Made by a program: the position numbers and the translations under genes | The notes under the pieces: model-generated | Databases searched by the model: none | What the model saw: only the letters and a program-made list of their open reading frames with translations | Told to the model about the DNA's origin: nothing | NCBI GenBank assembly: GCA_016806645.1 | Contig: JACSYO010001370.1 | Coordinates: 2,501 to 66,500 of the forward strand | Source of the DNA: Ophiodon elongatus | Lineage: Eukaryota; Chordata; Actinopteri; Perciformes; Hexagrammidae | Direction: 5' to 3' | Length of the DNA stretch: 64,000 bases | Shown: positions 12,441 through 24,539 of the stretch, piece after piece | How positions within the stretch are numbered: the stretch's first letter is position 1 | How the letters are laid out: each line of letters opens with the position of its first letter

Positions 12441-13620
12441 CTTAGCGCTGTGGTTGCCTCGGCTGGTGGGTGGCTGAGATGTGACTCTCCGGAGGCCTTG
12501 GAAGGAGTCCCTTCAAAACAAGGCTTTTTTAAGAAATATCTGTTATTAATAATTGTATTAATTAAAAGTACCTTGTCCGTCCCTCTGAACAGGTGCTTAG
12601 ATGTGAACCCGTCAACTGATGGCGCTCCATTTCTGTAGAAGAGGCCTTTTAGCCCATTTGTTTTCATATCTGTAAAGGGAGCTGACTGGGAGACAGCATT
12701 GAAATAAAAATAAAAGATATCTTGAATTGAGATAAGATTTAAAACCATAGCTCATAAGACAAATATAGCCTACCTGAATGTCATGTCACACTCAAAATAG
12801 GCTATATATATAAGTTTAAACCTACATTTCATGTGTTTAATTGACATCACACAAAACAAAACTTTGTGCAAAAAGAAATGCTGTTCTTAATAGCATTTAT
12901 ATAATCATTTATTAAAATTAATGCTTACATGTTTTTTAAAAGGGGAGAGCGCAGGAAGAGAACATGATGAAAGGCATACACACAAGTACAGTAGCTTTTA
13001 AAAAGAGGTTACACTTTGCTCTGACTTCATGGCACACACACACACATAAGGCCGTACACGTGACGGTTAGTGAACAGGGTCACAATTGATAGATATGTTA
13101 AAGTTATAAACACTCTCTCTCTCCCTCTCTGCTCTTCCCACAGAGCCGCCTGCAGGTGACCTGCTTCAGTATTCCACAGTGTCTCATTGTTGGGTCCTGA
13201 CATCCGTGGGCATGAAAATCCGGACAGGTCAGCATCGTGCAGGATCCAACATGGCAGTCTGACTGCAGGCGGCCGGCTGAGGCGGCTGTCTGGGGCGCGT
13301 GTGGATGGAAAGAATAGCAACAACTCCGCACGAGAAGCTACATTAACGCTGGAGTAAATATTACTGCCAGTGTCTGACACCCGTTTCAGTCCAACAGACT
13401 GATTCTGGGGAGTCATTGAGTTCTGCTCTCTTTTTTTTTTTTGAAGAAGAACTCTGTAGTTCTGTCGACTTTTTGTCACTCTGATGTCAGGATAATGATC
13501 AGACTTAAAAGGATGCAATTGAATCCTTACAAAACTAAATGTTGCTACTGTATGTTTATTATCAGCAGCAGGTGGGACTTAATGTTATTTAAATGATAAG
13601 TTTATGGGTATTTGGAATCT

Positions 13621-13623
<3 letters not shown>

Positions 13624-13680
<57 letters not shown>
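13624..13680. repeat. (GT)n microsatellite
   Basis: Pure GT run of about 28 units. Confidence 0.98.
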
Positions 13681-13683
<3 letters not shown>

Positions 13684-14487
13684 TCGAGGACCGGTACAGT
13701 GGAATGTCATCATCTCTTCAAAGAGACACTTTTTACGCATGCCACTGCGTTGCATCATCTCATCACTTGAACTTTAGTGCCCTCTGGAGATGCACCATCT
13801 GCTCTGTTTGGAAAAAAACAAAAAACAAAACAAAACAAAACATACAGTGTGGCTATTAATACATGCGGTAAAAATAGAACGAGATATTTTGGACACCGCA
13901 GTCTCACCCTCCTCCCTTTGATGCTGGTTTTCTGAAAACGTTTGAAAATTCATTGTCAAGTCACGGAGAAGCTGCTGAGAGATTGGATTTATGGGACCCA
14001 ATTGACATTGTAGACGCACACTTCCAATACACAGATGACTCATTTGTTCTTTCCAGTTCGGACAATATGAGCGCAACAGTAAAAGTTGTACAGTAAACAT
14101 GCACCACCATCTGCACCCTGTGTGTACCACACGCTTCTCAGGTGGTATGACAGTTACATGTGTCAATGCTGGATCTTTGTTTTTTTGTTGTTGCTGCATC
14201 TAGGTGATTTCATTAAATTAAGAATATGTTCATAATAATGTACATGGCATATTTGTTCAAAAAGCAAGAAACAGAGTGGATCAGCAGTCTGGAGGAGATA
14301 GAGAGATGCATGTAGATATTTGGGTGGTAACTCATGAAGAGCCATGATGAAGAAGAGCGCGAGGGAAACACAGTTCAGACCCCACTGACCCACTGCTGCA
14401 CACTGAGCCGGCAGCAGGGCTTTGTCTGGATGGCAGGTACCAGAGGAGCCGCCGCCGAGGGCAGGTGACACTTTTTCTTTCTCTCCT

Positions 14488-14513
14488 CCCCCCCCCCCCC
14501 CCCCACCCCCCCC
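14488..14513. repeat. Poly-C tract
   Basis: Nearly pure C run with one A. The opposite strand is G-rich and could form a G-quadruplex. Confidence 0.95.
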
Positions 14514-14655
14514 ATCTGATGTGTATGTACACAAAACAGTGGCGTTATTGTGGCGGAGACCCCTTGCGTGAGTGCGCCCATTCTTCGCCTCGTCAATTGA
14601 AGCCGGTCGGTGAAGCTAAGCTGATGGTTTGGCAGCGCGCCAACCCCCCGCCTCC

Positions 14656-14657
<2 letters not shown>

Positions 14658-14747
<90 letters not shown>
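14658..14747. repeat. (CA)n microsatellite, about 45 units
   Basis: Pure AC/CA run of about 90 bp. Confidence 0.98.
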
Positions 14748-14749
<2 letters not shown>

Positions 14750-15091
14750 TTCGGAGCCTTTTAAATATTCCCATCAATCCGTAGATGGGGGGGGGACTGT
14801 GGGTTTCCCACGTCAGATATTGTTGTTGTTTATAATAATAATAATAATAATAAAGACCTGGATTGAGACCTCATTGGATCCGGTCGGGGCCACATAAAGA
14901 CGTTGAGCAACTGGCGGCCCGCGTGTTGCCCAACCACCGCGCCACAAGGGTTTCCAGAGCACGCGCAGCGTGAGAAGCCTACTACGACTTCATTCAGCTT
15001 TGCCACGCCCCTCAACGTAAACAAACGGGGGCTTGACCAATGAGATGCGCGATAGATCAGCCGATGATCAGCTGACTGAAAAGGGGGAAAC

Positions 15092-15099
15092 TATTTAAA
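15092..15099 (+). promoter_or_regulatory. lipg: Probable TATA-like element of lipg
   Basis: TATTTAAA lies about 230 bases before the lipg start codon, in a region otherwise free of upstream exons. It would place transcription start near 15,120-15,130 and give a 5' UTR of about 200 nt. Confidence 0.45.
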
Positions 15100-15325
15100 A
15101 CTCTAATGAGAGACAGTTGGTGCAAGTTTATACTATTCTCGCGCGGCGCTTCCACGGTTGTACACCACTGGCTCTGTCGCTCTCCTATTTTATTTTGCCT
15201 TTATTCACCACCACCTCCACAGGAACTAACTCACCCTCTCTCACTGCGCTGCCACCGGCTACAACGGAGAGGCGTTTGATACCCCGGACGCGTTTAATTC
15301 CTCCACACTCGCCTCTGGCTGAGAA

Positions 15326-15416
15326 ATGAGTCACGCAGCCCTTTCGCTGTGGATTTTCCTCCAGTGTGCCGCCGCGCTCTTCTCGTCCTCCGCCGGGGAA
15401 AACGCCGTTCTCAAAG
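15326..15416 (+). CDS. lipg: lipg exon 1 (signal peptide)
   Basis: It encodes [19 protein letters not shown] and onward, a hydrophobic secretion signal, ending at Lys30 plus one base. The donor is GTGAGA. It is the first ATG in a frame that joins cleanly to exon 2. Confidence 0.9.
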
Positions 15417-17215
15417 GTGAGACACGGCTCTGCGCCCATTGTTCATTCATTTTCTGTCTTTTTTTTTTTTTTATTTCTTTGCCAGCCTCGAGAGGAAGTG
15501 TCAGAATCTTAACGCCAGGTGTGGGAAAGTGCGAGCGTGGGAACTCTATGAATGGAGACACGACTGAAGTAGTCTAAACATCACTACTTCTTTCCTTTTT
15601 TTAACCAACCATCCCCGCTTGATTCATTTAAATTATTTATAAAAATATATATTTTTGGGGCTATTGGGGGAAAAACACTAAATCGAACAAGTGTGGCGGG
15701 CAGAGTGCAGCAGAAAAACCGGGATGGATTTAAGAGACGAGACTGCGACGTGTCCTTTTTTGGGAGCCGCGGGAGTCTTGACGCAAAATGCGGCGCGCGC
15801 ACACACGCACTTACACACACGCACACACTTGGTCACGCGCACACGCGCCACGTCTCTACGGGAGACGTTCCGCTGAATCCGCGTTTTACGGCGGACCGCT
15901 CACCGGCGGTCCAGCCCAGCTGAAGTCGGGTTTTCTTTTTTCCCTTTTTTTTTTTTTTGAGCTCATTGTGTGGCCCATTACCAAAAGTGTGTCGCGTTAA
16001 TTTTAATTAATTAACCCCGACTGGGTTTAAATTCACCCACCCACTCCGTCATCGCGGACCCAAACCAACGATGCCCAACATTTGGGCTTTATTGCCAACA
16101 TTTCCCCCTAATTATGACATTATGACCTCGGCATCATCCCGCAGTGCTCCCAACGGCGTCTTGCTGCAGTCAAACGCCTCAATTGAGCCGTTTTAGCCCC
16201 GGGCCTGAGCGTTGAAGTCGGATATAATTACCCGAGCTGGCTGCAGCTGTGTGAAAGAGGGAGCAGTAGGCTCTGAAGGGACTCTGCGCCTGCGTCTCCG
16301 CTCCGGTTTACTTGCACCCAACCTGCGCTATGGTAACACATGTCGGCTGTCTCGACCCACATCTGGCTTGAATGTTTTTTGGGGCTGCTGTTGAATTGTA
16401 ATCCCCCCACCCCCCCCAAAAAAATCCCATGTTTTGTTTTTTTCCTTTTTTAATATATTGCATGCATCATAAAGGCAGTAGGGAATTAAAGTAAACCTGA
16501 GAGTCTACTTCATGCAACCTTGACATGCAGTGTCATTTATTTATGTTTGCCCCCCCTCCCTCAGGTGCAGACGGTGGATCAGATGAAATGTTTACAGACA
16601 GCGTGGCCTTCCCTGGCGGCGTCAGGTACAACATGAGGAAGAGTTTAGACCTGGAGCAGGAGGGCTGCTACCTGCAGGCCGGCAAGAAGGAGTGTCTGGA
16701 GGAGTGTGGCTTCAACGCCACAGCCAAGACCATCTTCATCATCCACGGCTGGACGGTATGTACGAGCGGGACTCTCGTGCTGCTGTCCAACCACAGCGCT
16801 TTGCTTGTCTGGAAGTTATCACGTGAATGTGAGCCAACTCGAGCGTCCGAGAGTTCACCGGGTAAAAGCTGACTGACTGACTCCCCTTGTCTTTTTTTTT
16901 TTTTTTTCCCTCCCTCAGATGAGTGGGATGTTCGAGAGCTGGATGCACAAGCTGGTGTCTGCATTGATGCAGCGCGAGAGCGAGGCCAACGTGGTGGTGG
17001 TCGATTGGATAGCGATGGCTCAGCAGCTGTACCCAGACGCGGTCAACCACACGCACGACGTCGGCCTCGACATCGCCGGCATGATTAACTGGCTTCAGGT
17101 GTGTGTTTTCTAGGTATTGTAGCAACTCGCTCTCATAAAGCCAGGTGACTTTTAGTCTGCAGGGCGGAAGCCTACTTGAATCTCATAAATCCTCAGATCT
17201 AATTTGGCATGCGCG

Positions 17216-17254
<39 letters not shown>

Positions 17255-20086
17255 AATAACTTTTGGTGTTGTGCATCATCTGCGGCGGCAAAGTCTGCAA
17301 TGTTGCGTGACAGAGCAGCCAAACACCTGCAGATCCATAAAAGCTGCCCTCCTCCCTCTGTCTTGCCATAGGGGGGTGATTCAAGGGATCACACGGCCCA
17401 CTTTGTGAGCGTGACAGAACTGCCAAAACGTGTTTTGAGGAGGTGAAATGTTATGCCAAAACATCCATGTTATGTTAATGTCAGCTGTAGATGACCTGAC
17501 AGTAGCTCAATTTCATTCTTGGTGTCATCTTCACAGCTTGGGAGATTTGATATTTTCCAATAAGGATCGGTGTCTCTTTGGTACCCTCTGAGGCAAAGGC
17601 AATTTTTTTTTTTCACGATTCAGCAGCACCATCGCATAATTGGTCCCCAATTGAGGAGAGATTCAGGCACCCTGCCACTTGGTTGTAAACATGAACAAAG
17701 AGTATTTCACGGAGACGAACTGAGACAGATGGTGGAGGCGCTGTTGCATGAAAAGCGACTGTCAGTAGATTCTGTCCGGGTTAACTTGCGCTTGGCTCAG
17801 CTGCAGGCACGACTGCTCATCACTGGCTGAAGTCCAGGAGTTGTTCAGTGTGGGTTTAGTGTTCATGGAGGCTCTATTCATTTTCTAAAAAAAAAATTCT
17901 CCCAACAGGACGAGCAGCAGCTGCCTCTGGAGAAGGTGCACCTGATCGGCTACAGTTTAGGCGCCCACGTAGCGGGCTACGCTGGGATGTTCGTGCGCGG
18001 GACCATTGGCAGAATCACTGGTACTTTTTTATTTTTTATTTTTCGTGCAACACGAATCTGCAGAAACCCTCTTAAAGGACGCCGCTGCCTCATTGTCCCG
18101 ACCTTCTGTCACACTTCTTTTTTTTTTTCTGACAGGCCTAGACCCAGCCGGACCGATGTTCGAGGGTGTGGAGGAACGGAAGCGCCTCTCCCCCGATGAC
18201 GCTGACTTTGTGGACGTTCTGCACACGTACACTCGAGAGGCTCTGGGTGTGAGCATTGGGATCCAGCAGCCAATCGGGGACATTGACATCTACCCCAATG
18301 GTGGTGACGTGCAGCCCGGCTGTGCACTGGGAGATGTGCTGGCAGTGGCTGGAAGTAAGTGCTTAAGAAGCGGCTCTTTGTTTGTAGACCCCAGCTGTCC
18401 ACAACAAGAGTGATCAGTTACACCACATCTATAGAAACCAGGATGTTCATCACTCCGTTTCTTAGTTTAATCCCATTTCCATTTTAACTATCAATCCATT
18501 TTAAAATGTAGCAATGTTATCTCTTAACTGCATCCCCTCTAACCTGCCTTGCTCCCCCTCTATTCCCCTCTCCAGATTTCATGGAGGTGATGAAGTGCGA
18601 GCATGAGCGCGCCGTGCACCTGTTCGTCGACTCCCTGATGAACAAGGACCACATGAGCTTCGCCTACCAGTGCACCGGGCCCGACCGCTTCAAGAAGGGC
18701 ATCTGCCTCAGCTGCCGCAAGAACCGCTGCAATAACATTGGCTACAACACCCGGAAGATGCGCAAGAGGCGCAACACTAAAATGTACCTGAAGACGCGTG
18801 CCGACATGCCCTTCGGAGGTGAGTCTTGTCTCGCACCACTGCGATGTTTACTTCCTCGAGTAAAACGGCTCCACATTGGCGCAATTGCACAGTTTATCTT
18901 TTTACTTCAAGACATTGCCGGTGTAAACTACTACTGTGTACGATCGCCATCAAACATTAACTCTGCTTCTTCTTTCCTCCAAGGCTACCACTACCAAATG
19001 AAGATGCACGTGTTCAACAGGAAACAGGCAGACAACGCAGATCCCACCTTCCACGTAAAGTTATACGGAGCCCATAACGATACAGAAAAGATCTCTGTCG
19101 ACGTGTAAGTTAAAATTCCTTCCTTTCTTTACCTTTGCAACACCTCAGCATGACTCATAAAACCACTCGTGCACTGGCTTGGCTACTGTCCTCTTGCATG
19201 TGCAGCTACACTGGCTGAGATATTTAGAAGCACGCGGGACTGCCTGTGATATAAATTTGGAACTGGAACTTTGTTTGGAACTGACCTTTTCACAGTGCCA
19301 GTAATGTACAGGAAGCTCTCACTGGAGGAGGAACTCTGTTAGTCCCCATAGACGTCTTTGTCACAACCTTGTACGTAAAAGCATGACGCGACAATAAGTC
19401 AGTCGGACAGGCATCGCAGATTGTTGAGCTTCTTTCTGCGTTTGACCCTCGATGCCCAATTTAAATGATTTGCTTGAACTTCTGTGTTTCTGTACACCTG
19501 ACTGAACCCCATTTTCTCCACCTTTTATTTTTTTGCGCAGCCATGATGAGATCATCGGTCTGAACCTGACCAACACCTTCTTGGTGTTCACTGAGAAGGA
19601 TATTGGCGACCTGCTGAAGATCCGTCTGAGCTGGGAAGGAGACGCCGAATCCTGGAACTCGGTGTGGAAGAACATCAAGAAGAATTTCTGGGCCTGGAAC
19701 GCTAAGCCTCCCAAACCTGTGCTGGCAGTCCGGCGGATTCGTGTGAAAGCTGGGGAAACGCAGAAGAAGTAAGTAGGGGGGGAAGCCTCTGTCTAGAGAC
19801 ACCACCACCAGGATTTATTTTTCCTGACCAATGTTAACGGAGATTTCTTTTTTGACATTGCAGGTTTGCGTTCTGTGCCCAAGATCCTGCAGCAACTGAA
19901 ATTTCCCCAGGGGACTCCATAACGTTCGTGAAATGTCGTGATGGCTGGGAAGTGAAGCCAAGAAAACGGTACGAAACCCGATACAATGTCTTGAATTGTC
20001 TTTGGTGATACTGTAACTTAAGGAGAAGATGTGCGATTAGCCTGACTAAATGAAACCTGTGTTTGCTCGACAGGCTGGCCATGTAA
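15326..20086 (+). CDS. lipg: Endothelial lipase (10 coding exons)
   Basis: Coding exons: 15326-15416, 16565-16755, 16919-17098, 17909-18020, 18136-18354, 18576-18818, 18984-19104, 19541-19768, 19864-19968, 20074-20086. All introns are GT-AG and the sum is 1503 nt (500 aa, the same as human LIPG). The protein has a signal peptide, the lipase fold with HGW at 91-93, a nucleophile in GYSLG (Ser170), Asp194 in GLDPAGP, His274 in CEHERAVH, a lid between Cys254 and Cys272, a basic heparin-binding stretch about 312-339 and a C-terminal PLAT domain. The enzyme is secreted, binds heparan sulfate on endothelium and hydrolyses HDL phospholipids (sn-1). LIPG is preferred over LPL because of the lid, the [10 protein letters not shown] block and the RKRR330 convertase site. 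N81-A-T and N137-H-T are glycosylation sequons. Confidence 0.95.
16565..16755 (+). CDS. lipg: lipg exon 2 (N-terminal lipase core)
   Basis: It encodes residues 31-94 with paired cysteines (C65, C74, C78), the N81-A-T sequon and IIHGWT, the oxyanion-side HGW loop. The acceptor follows CCTCCCTCAG and the donor is GTATGT. Confidence 0.95.
16919..17098 (+). CDS. lipg: lipg exon 3
   Basis: It encodes residues 95-154: [34 protein letters not shown] sequon at 137, and INWLQ. It is exactly 60 codons, with a T/C-rich acceptor and donor GTGTGT. Confidence 0.95.
17221..17252. repeat. (TTA)n microsatellite in lipg intron 3
   Basis: About ten ATT units. The intron (17,099-17,908) is otherwise unremarkable. 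Confidence 0.9.
17909..18020 (+). CDS. lipg: lipg exon 4 (catalytic serine)
   Basis: It encodes [26 protein letters not shown], with the nucleophile Ser170 in GYSLG. The donor is GTACTT. Confidence 0.95.
18136..18354 (+). CDS. lipg: lipg exon 5 (catalytic aspartate, start of lid)
   Basis: It encodes [11 protein letters not shown] (Asp194), [19 protein letters not shown], the [14 protein letters not shown] block and the first half of the lid after Cys254. The donor is GTAAGT. Confidence 0.95.
18576..18818 (+). CDS. lipg: lipg exon 6 (catalytic histidine, convertase site)
   Basis: It completes the lid (Cys272), carries His274 in CEHERAVH, the cysteine pairs around [15 protein letters not shown] and the basic block [12 protein letters not shown] at 327-330 fits the R-x-K/R-R proprotein-convertase pattern at the place where mammalian LIPG is cleaved. 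Confidence 0.95.
18984..19104 (+). CDS. lipg: lipg exon 7 (start of PLAT domain)
   Basis: It encodes [13 protein letters not shown] and [21 protein letters not shown], the first strands of the C-terminal PLAT/LH2 beta-sandwich. The donor GTAAGT overlaps what looks like a TAA stop if read through. Confidence 0.93.
19541..19768 (+). CDS. lipg: lipg exon 8 (PLAT domain)
   Basis: It encodes [36 protein letters not shown] and [13 protein letters not shown], matching LIPG's PLAT core. The acceptor is GCGCAG after a T-rich tract and the donor is GTAAGT. Confidence 0.94.
19864..19968 (+). CDS. lipg: lipg exon 9
   Basis: It encodes [21 protein letters not shown] and [13 protein letters not shown], matching the conserved C-terminal FC...KCRDGW block of endothelial lipase. 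Confidence 0.94.
20074..20086 (+). CDS. lipg: lipg exon 10 (last codons and stop)
   Basis: A CTCGACAG acceptor joins CG to G, then Leu-Ala-Met-stop. The tail is shorter than the mammalian one by several residues. Confidence 0.75.
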
Positions 20087-20599
20087 CAACTCTGCACTTC
20101 CAAAAACCGATGCACCATCACCACGGGGGACCGAACATGGATCAGGGAGAGGCACCGCCTTCTCTTTTATATGAGCACTTTTTTTTTTCGTAGGCGGAAG
20201 ATTGAGCAGCAAGAGGGGCTCAACTGGACTCCGGAATGCACCTGGAAGGTTTTTCCCGATGGTTTCTGGAGACGAGGACTCGGCCAGCCGGGGGAGGAAG
20301 AAAAATGAACGTGCAAAACCTGTAAAGTGAGGGGCTGTCGTTAAATGTGTTGCGATGGCCTGGAAGGAGTTGCACAACGTTCCTTGTGTGGACTAGTGAC
20401 GTAGAATACAGATCGGTGCCAGTGGACATACGCCAGCAGTTGTAGTCGCTGTACTGTACATTTTTAAATATTTTTTTATTTATGAGGAAGCACTGCAAGA
20501 CCAACGTTATTTATCTGAGCACATCCCATAATGAAGCATATGTTGAATGCATTTCTCCTAGATGCAGTATTTTTGTGTGTACTGTACTGTATGGTCTGT

Positions 20600-20602
20600 G
20601 TG

Positions 20603-20634
<32 letters not shown>
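20600..20634. repeat. (GT)n microsatellite in the lipg 3' UTR
   Basis: Short GT run within the presumed 3' UTR of lipg. Confidence 0.9.
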
Positions 20635-20637
<3 letters not shown>

Positions 20638-20814
20638 CCAGAAGTGTGCCTTTCTGCTGAGAGATTACTGATACACTGTATAACTGACAGAGACACCGGA
20701 TCTCATTGCACACAACCTTCTCTGAAGTTTTGTGCATAGTGTTACTGTTTAACGTTTGTGGCTTATTTCCGGGGTGTGTTTATGTACATAATGTAAATAA
20801 CTTTTTGGAAAAAC

Positions 20815-20820
20815 AATAAA
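20815..20820 (+). terminator. lipg: lipg poly(A) signal
   Basis: AATAAA lies about 730 nt past the lipg stop, preceded by TGTACATAATG and followed by TG/T-rich sequence. It is the best candidate transcript end, near 20,840. Confidence 0.7.
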
Positions 20821-21560
20821 TTCACCTGTTATTTGTAGAAAACTGTCGCCTTTTGCTTGTCATTTCAACCGGTGTGTCTGACTTATTGGGTTTTTTTTAT
20901 TTTTATTGTGATCTGTCTCACTAAGGATGGATTTGTGTTCATTGGCCTCGTTTCCTGTCCATTTTGAGGTTTCACTAATCTAACAACTTACTTGCAAACA
21001 TGCACGGTCAGTCGAGAAACCCTGTAGGACCTTAATTTTGCTGCAATATGCAAATGATGACGAGTCACGAAACCTGACTCCGCCACCATTCATCACAAGC
21101 AGCACCTTTTTCAAACCGTTGCGTGAGCATCAAACAAGCTTTACTGGTTGTTCCAACTCCCGTTTTGAGCACAACCTTTCAATAAAACATATGTGCTCAA
21201 AATCTTTACGTCCCAAAGATCATACGATCAGAGGAACAGGTTTCAGCCTTAAACAATCGCATCTCCATAAACTACTTGACGAACCAATGAGGACAATGTT
21301 TTTAAATTGCGTTGTACCTTAACTTATGGCAAACAATTGTTTTTTTCTATTTTTACATGAATCGTGTGAACATGGTAATCTAATTTTGCCTCCTAAGGCC
21401 TTGTCAGCTCATTTAAAAGATGTAAATGTTCTGCTCCTAATCTGGAGAGCTTCTGGATAGAAAAACACCCAAGTTGCAACACTTCCGGGTTTACCTAGAA
21501 ATCGGTTTGTTTTTTTCTATTTCTATTTTCTATGCTTTTTAACTTTGAATAGTATTCATA

Positions 21561-22165
21561 TCATTCTATAGTAATCCCATCTTTCAGCATGACGTAAAAC
21601 CTGTGTTCCACTGGTTGGAAGGTGAGCGATAAATCAGGAATGCCACCAAACATCACTGAGTTTGTGTTCGTTGGAGCAGGAAGCGGTGCGGTAGTAACTT
21701 GAGCTTCATACCTGGAAAAACTGAATTACAGAAACTCATATTTCTGCTCACACCATCCTCTGCCCCATCATGCAACACTGAAATACCTGCACGATTAGTA
21801 AGAGGAATTATTCGCTAAACATCAGGTGTTTGTCTATGAGTTATAGTATTGGCGGCTGGAGGCTAAAATTACTCATGCCTTCAGCTTTCTGTACCTCATT
21901 TTTTTCTCTATGTTCTCAGGTTGTAAATATCTTACACACCTTTCAATCTCATTGCAGAAGCGACTAATTTTCTCCAACACAGAAAGACCTACAGTCACCC
22001 CACAAGTCTGTCTCTTACTGGAGCTGCCGTGCCCCCACACTGATAAACATACCACCCAGCGTTGGTTTGGTGACTCACTTCAGTTTCATAGCCATTGAGC
22101 ATCTTAACCCCCCTGATACCATCGGCCACCCACTTATAACAAACCATGACCTCTTTCAGTCACCG
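21561..22165 (-). pseudogene. Coding-like segment of unknown identity, possibly decayed
   Basis: On the minus strand, a 151-bp block (21,711-21,561) reads YEAQVTTAPLPAPTNTNS then GGIPDLSLTFQPVEH and ends in TGA. It follows a TTTTTCCAG acceptor. A phase-compatible upstream block ends at 21,940 (donor AG/GTGTGTAAG) and reads SVLEKISRFCNEIER. Further up, 22,158 to about 22,016 reads YKWVADGIRGVKMLNGYETE and on to a stop, but in a different frame from the next block. It therefore needs either a weak extra intron or a frameshift. The family was not recognised. It could be a broken gene, a TE-encoded fragment or chance. Confidence 0.25.
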
Positions 22166-22315
22166 CCTTGTTGGCAAGTAAAGATTCTTTTAAGTCTCTG
22201 ACTGGAACTTCTCCGTGGCAACCCACCAGAATGCCAAGCTAGTTAGCACTGTAAAAATAGCAGAGTACCACTGTTACAAATAAAACCTTCGGCTTGTCCC
22301 TGTAGGGCAAACCAT

Positions 22316-22530
22316 TTTGGTTCCTAGTGGAACCTTTCAGAAGGTACTACCTAGAACCCAACATATAGGGTTATATCTAGACCACCAAGATTCCACCTAG
22401 AGCCCTCTAGGATCTACAGAGAACCCTTTAATGGTGTAATGGTTCCACCCAGAACCCTCGCTTGAGGTTATTTACAAACATTTCACCTTTTAAGGGTGCT
22501 AACAAGAACCTTTATTCAAAGGGTTTTAAT
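22316..22530. repeat. Degenerate GGTTC...GAACC short-unit repeat
   Basis: Recurring GGTTCC, CCTAGAACC and AGGGTT motifs occur in both orientations at roughly 15-25 base spacing. They form an imperfect tandem or self-inverted array typical of fish intergenic DNA. Confidence 0.6.
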
Positions 22531-24539
22531 CTTGAACCCACCCACAGGGGGGGTTACACAGCTTCTGGAAAACATACTTCTGACAAACACGCGGCAGAGG
22601 TCTTTGTACATCGATCCATATTCCAGATTTTGGGAAGTTCTAGGATTCAATTAGCAGTTATCAATAAAATTCAGTGAACCTGGTTCTTGGAAGGTGGCTC
22701 TGCCGGATATCTTGTATGAATAAACAATCCAAGATCCAAAGATGAAGAAAAGCACAACCAAAATTCAAAACATAAGAATGCAATCAGCTCTTGCTACAGA
22801 TTTGATTGACAGGTATTTTTCATTCATAGATGACAACTATATCTAAGTTATTGAAGTTACTGATGCTGATAGAGGTTTGTGTAATGCAGTTACAATAATA
22901 CATACATTTATTCAAACGATTTAAAACACTATGCCAATCTCTCATGCATAACACGCTTATTACTGTGCGTGTATAAATGTATCTCTAATATATGGCTCTT
23001 AAAAATCTCCTGCTCTACGTTGGCTACTATAACTGTTCTGACTGTTAATGACAGAGTACATTTACAGTATAGGCTTAAATGCCAAATATCCCGACAATAA
23101 CATATTTCGAAAGTACCGTTCGTGCTTTATGATTTTAATTCTGACAAATGGGGAACTACACTGACAAAAAAATTAAAACTGAAAACTGGCAGACAAAAAA
23201 TAACTGTGTTTTTGTAAGTTGTCACCACAAAACCTCTGAAGTGGAACGACATGATTGAAAGAGATTTAAAATAAACTTTTTCAGTCCAACAGTAAATTCA
23301 TTTGTGCATGCCCTGTGAAGAAGACAAATGAGCCTGAACGAGGGTGCAAATCTAAATGATTTTGTTTTCAAGGTCCCCCGCGCAGTGGCTTTGTCTTTGC
23401 TTCCAGGTCGTTTGGTGCAGCGCGCCACGAGCGGCTCCGTGTTGCTGGTTACCCCGGGTGCCTCGTGCCTCGCAGATTAAAGGGTGGCGGTGCACACATT
23501 GCCACATGTTAGGATGTTGGCTCGAGCTCCCCACCAGCCGCTGCCCTTTGGATCAACAGCAAAGAGCGGGCGGGGGAGGCGGGGTAGGTCAGCTCACGTG
23601 GTCCCAGCAGTCCATGCACGCACAGCATAAATCAGAGCGACGAACCGCTCAAAGGATGCTTCTCAAGCGTTTCATGACGTCAAAGCGGTCACAGGGGAAA
23701 AAAACTCCCGCCTGTTGACCTGTACAGTACTCATGTGATGCCAGCTGAGTGATTGTGCCATGCCAGTCAAGAGTCTGGCGAGAGTTGAGAGTTTTATGGT
23801 CACATGGACTCTCAGTGTTTCCAAGTAAGACGTCCTCCAAATCTTCCAGGAATTTGAGAGGCGAGGAGGATGACCTGGTCTTTGTTTTCAGGGAATATGT
23901 TCTCACACCGTTGGCTATTTGATCTGAGAACCAAGGTTTTTGCTGGAGACGTGTTGTGATAGTAAAAGGTTGGAGCTGTGGAGGATTACACCAGATAAGT
24001 CAGCCATAAAACATTCTTTGTTTTTACCCAGACAAAATATAAAGTTTGTTATCCCTTTCGGCAGTAAAGAAGCGGATCTGTCAGGATGAGTCTGTGATCA
24101 TCTTCTCTTGAGGGCGGATTAGCAGACAGAAATGGCAGCTTTACATCTACTTGTGATGGATCAGGAAATAAAAAGCTGATTTTATTATATGGATGTCTCA
24201 GGGACGGCTTCTGTCTTCACAGGAAGTTTAGGTTTAAGAAACAATACTTAAGTTAGATTTGGAAAAGAGCGTGGTTGACGTTAACTTGACAACGACTCAC
24301 GTGACTAGCAACTGACGAGACAAAATGTCAACATTTCCTTTCATTTTGCACGGGACACGGACAGCGGTCTTCTGGGTGAGAGTCCTGTTTGTTGCTAATG
24401 ATAAACAGGTATAATGTTGTACCGTGTTCCCCCTCCAGTTTAGCATGTTAGCAAGTAAACATTTGCTAACAAGCTGCACAACGTACAGCTGAAGGTGATG
24501 GGAATGTAGTTTTGTAGGTATCTGACCATGAACCAAAGG

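Larger units (their letters stand above)
12441..15085. other. Intergenic region between kcmf1 and lipg (head-to-head)
   Basis: No coding exon is supported. It contains the GT repeat 13,624-13,680, a C-tract near 14,488-14,513, the CA repeat 14,658-14,747 and an ATA run near 14,836-14,853. The two genes diverge from here, so both promoters border the interval. Confidence 0.7.

Noticed and set aside
14658..14747. CRISPR or structured array
   Set aside because: It is a simple CA dinucleotide repeat. No CRISPR-type repeat-spacer pattern was seen in the window, as expected for a vertebrate.
15326..20086. Identification of the lipase as lipoprotein lipase (LPL)
   Set aside because: The lid, the [10 protein letters not shown] block, the convertase site and the 500-aa length fit endothelial lipase better.
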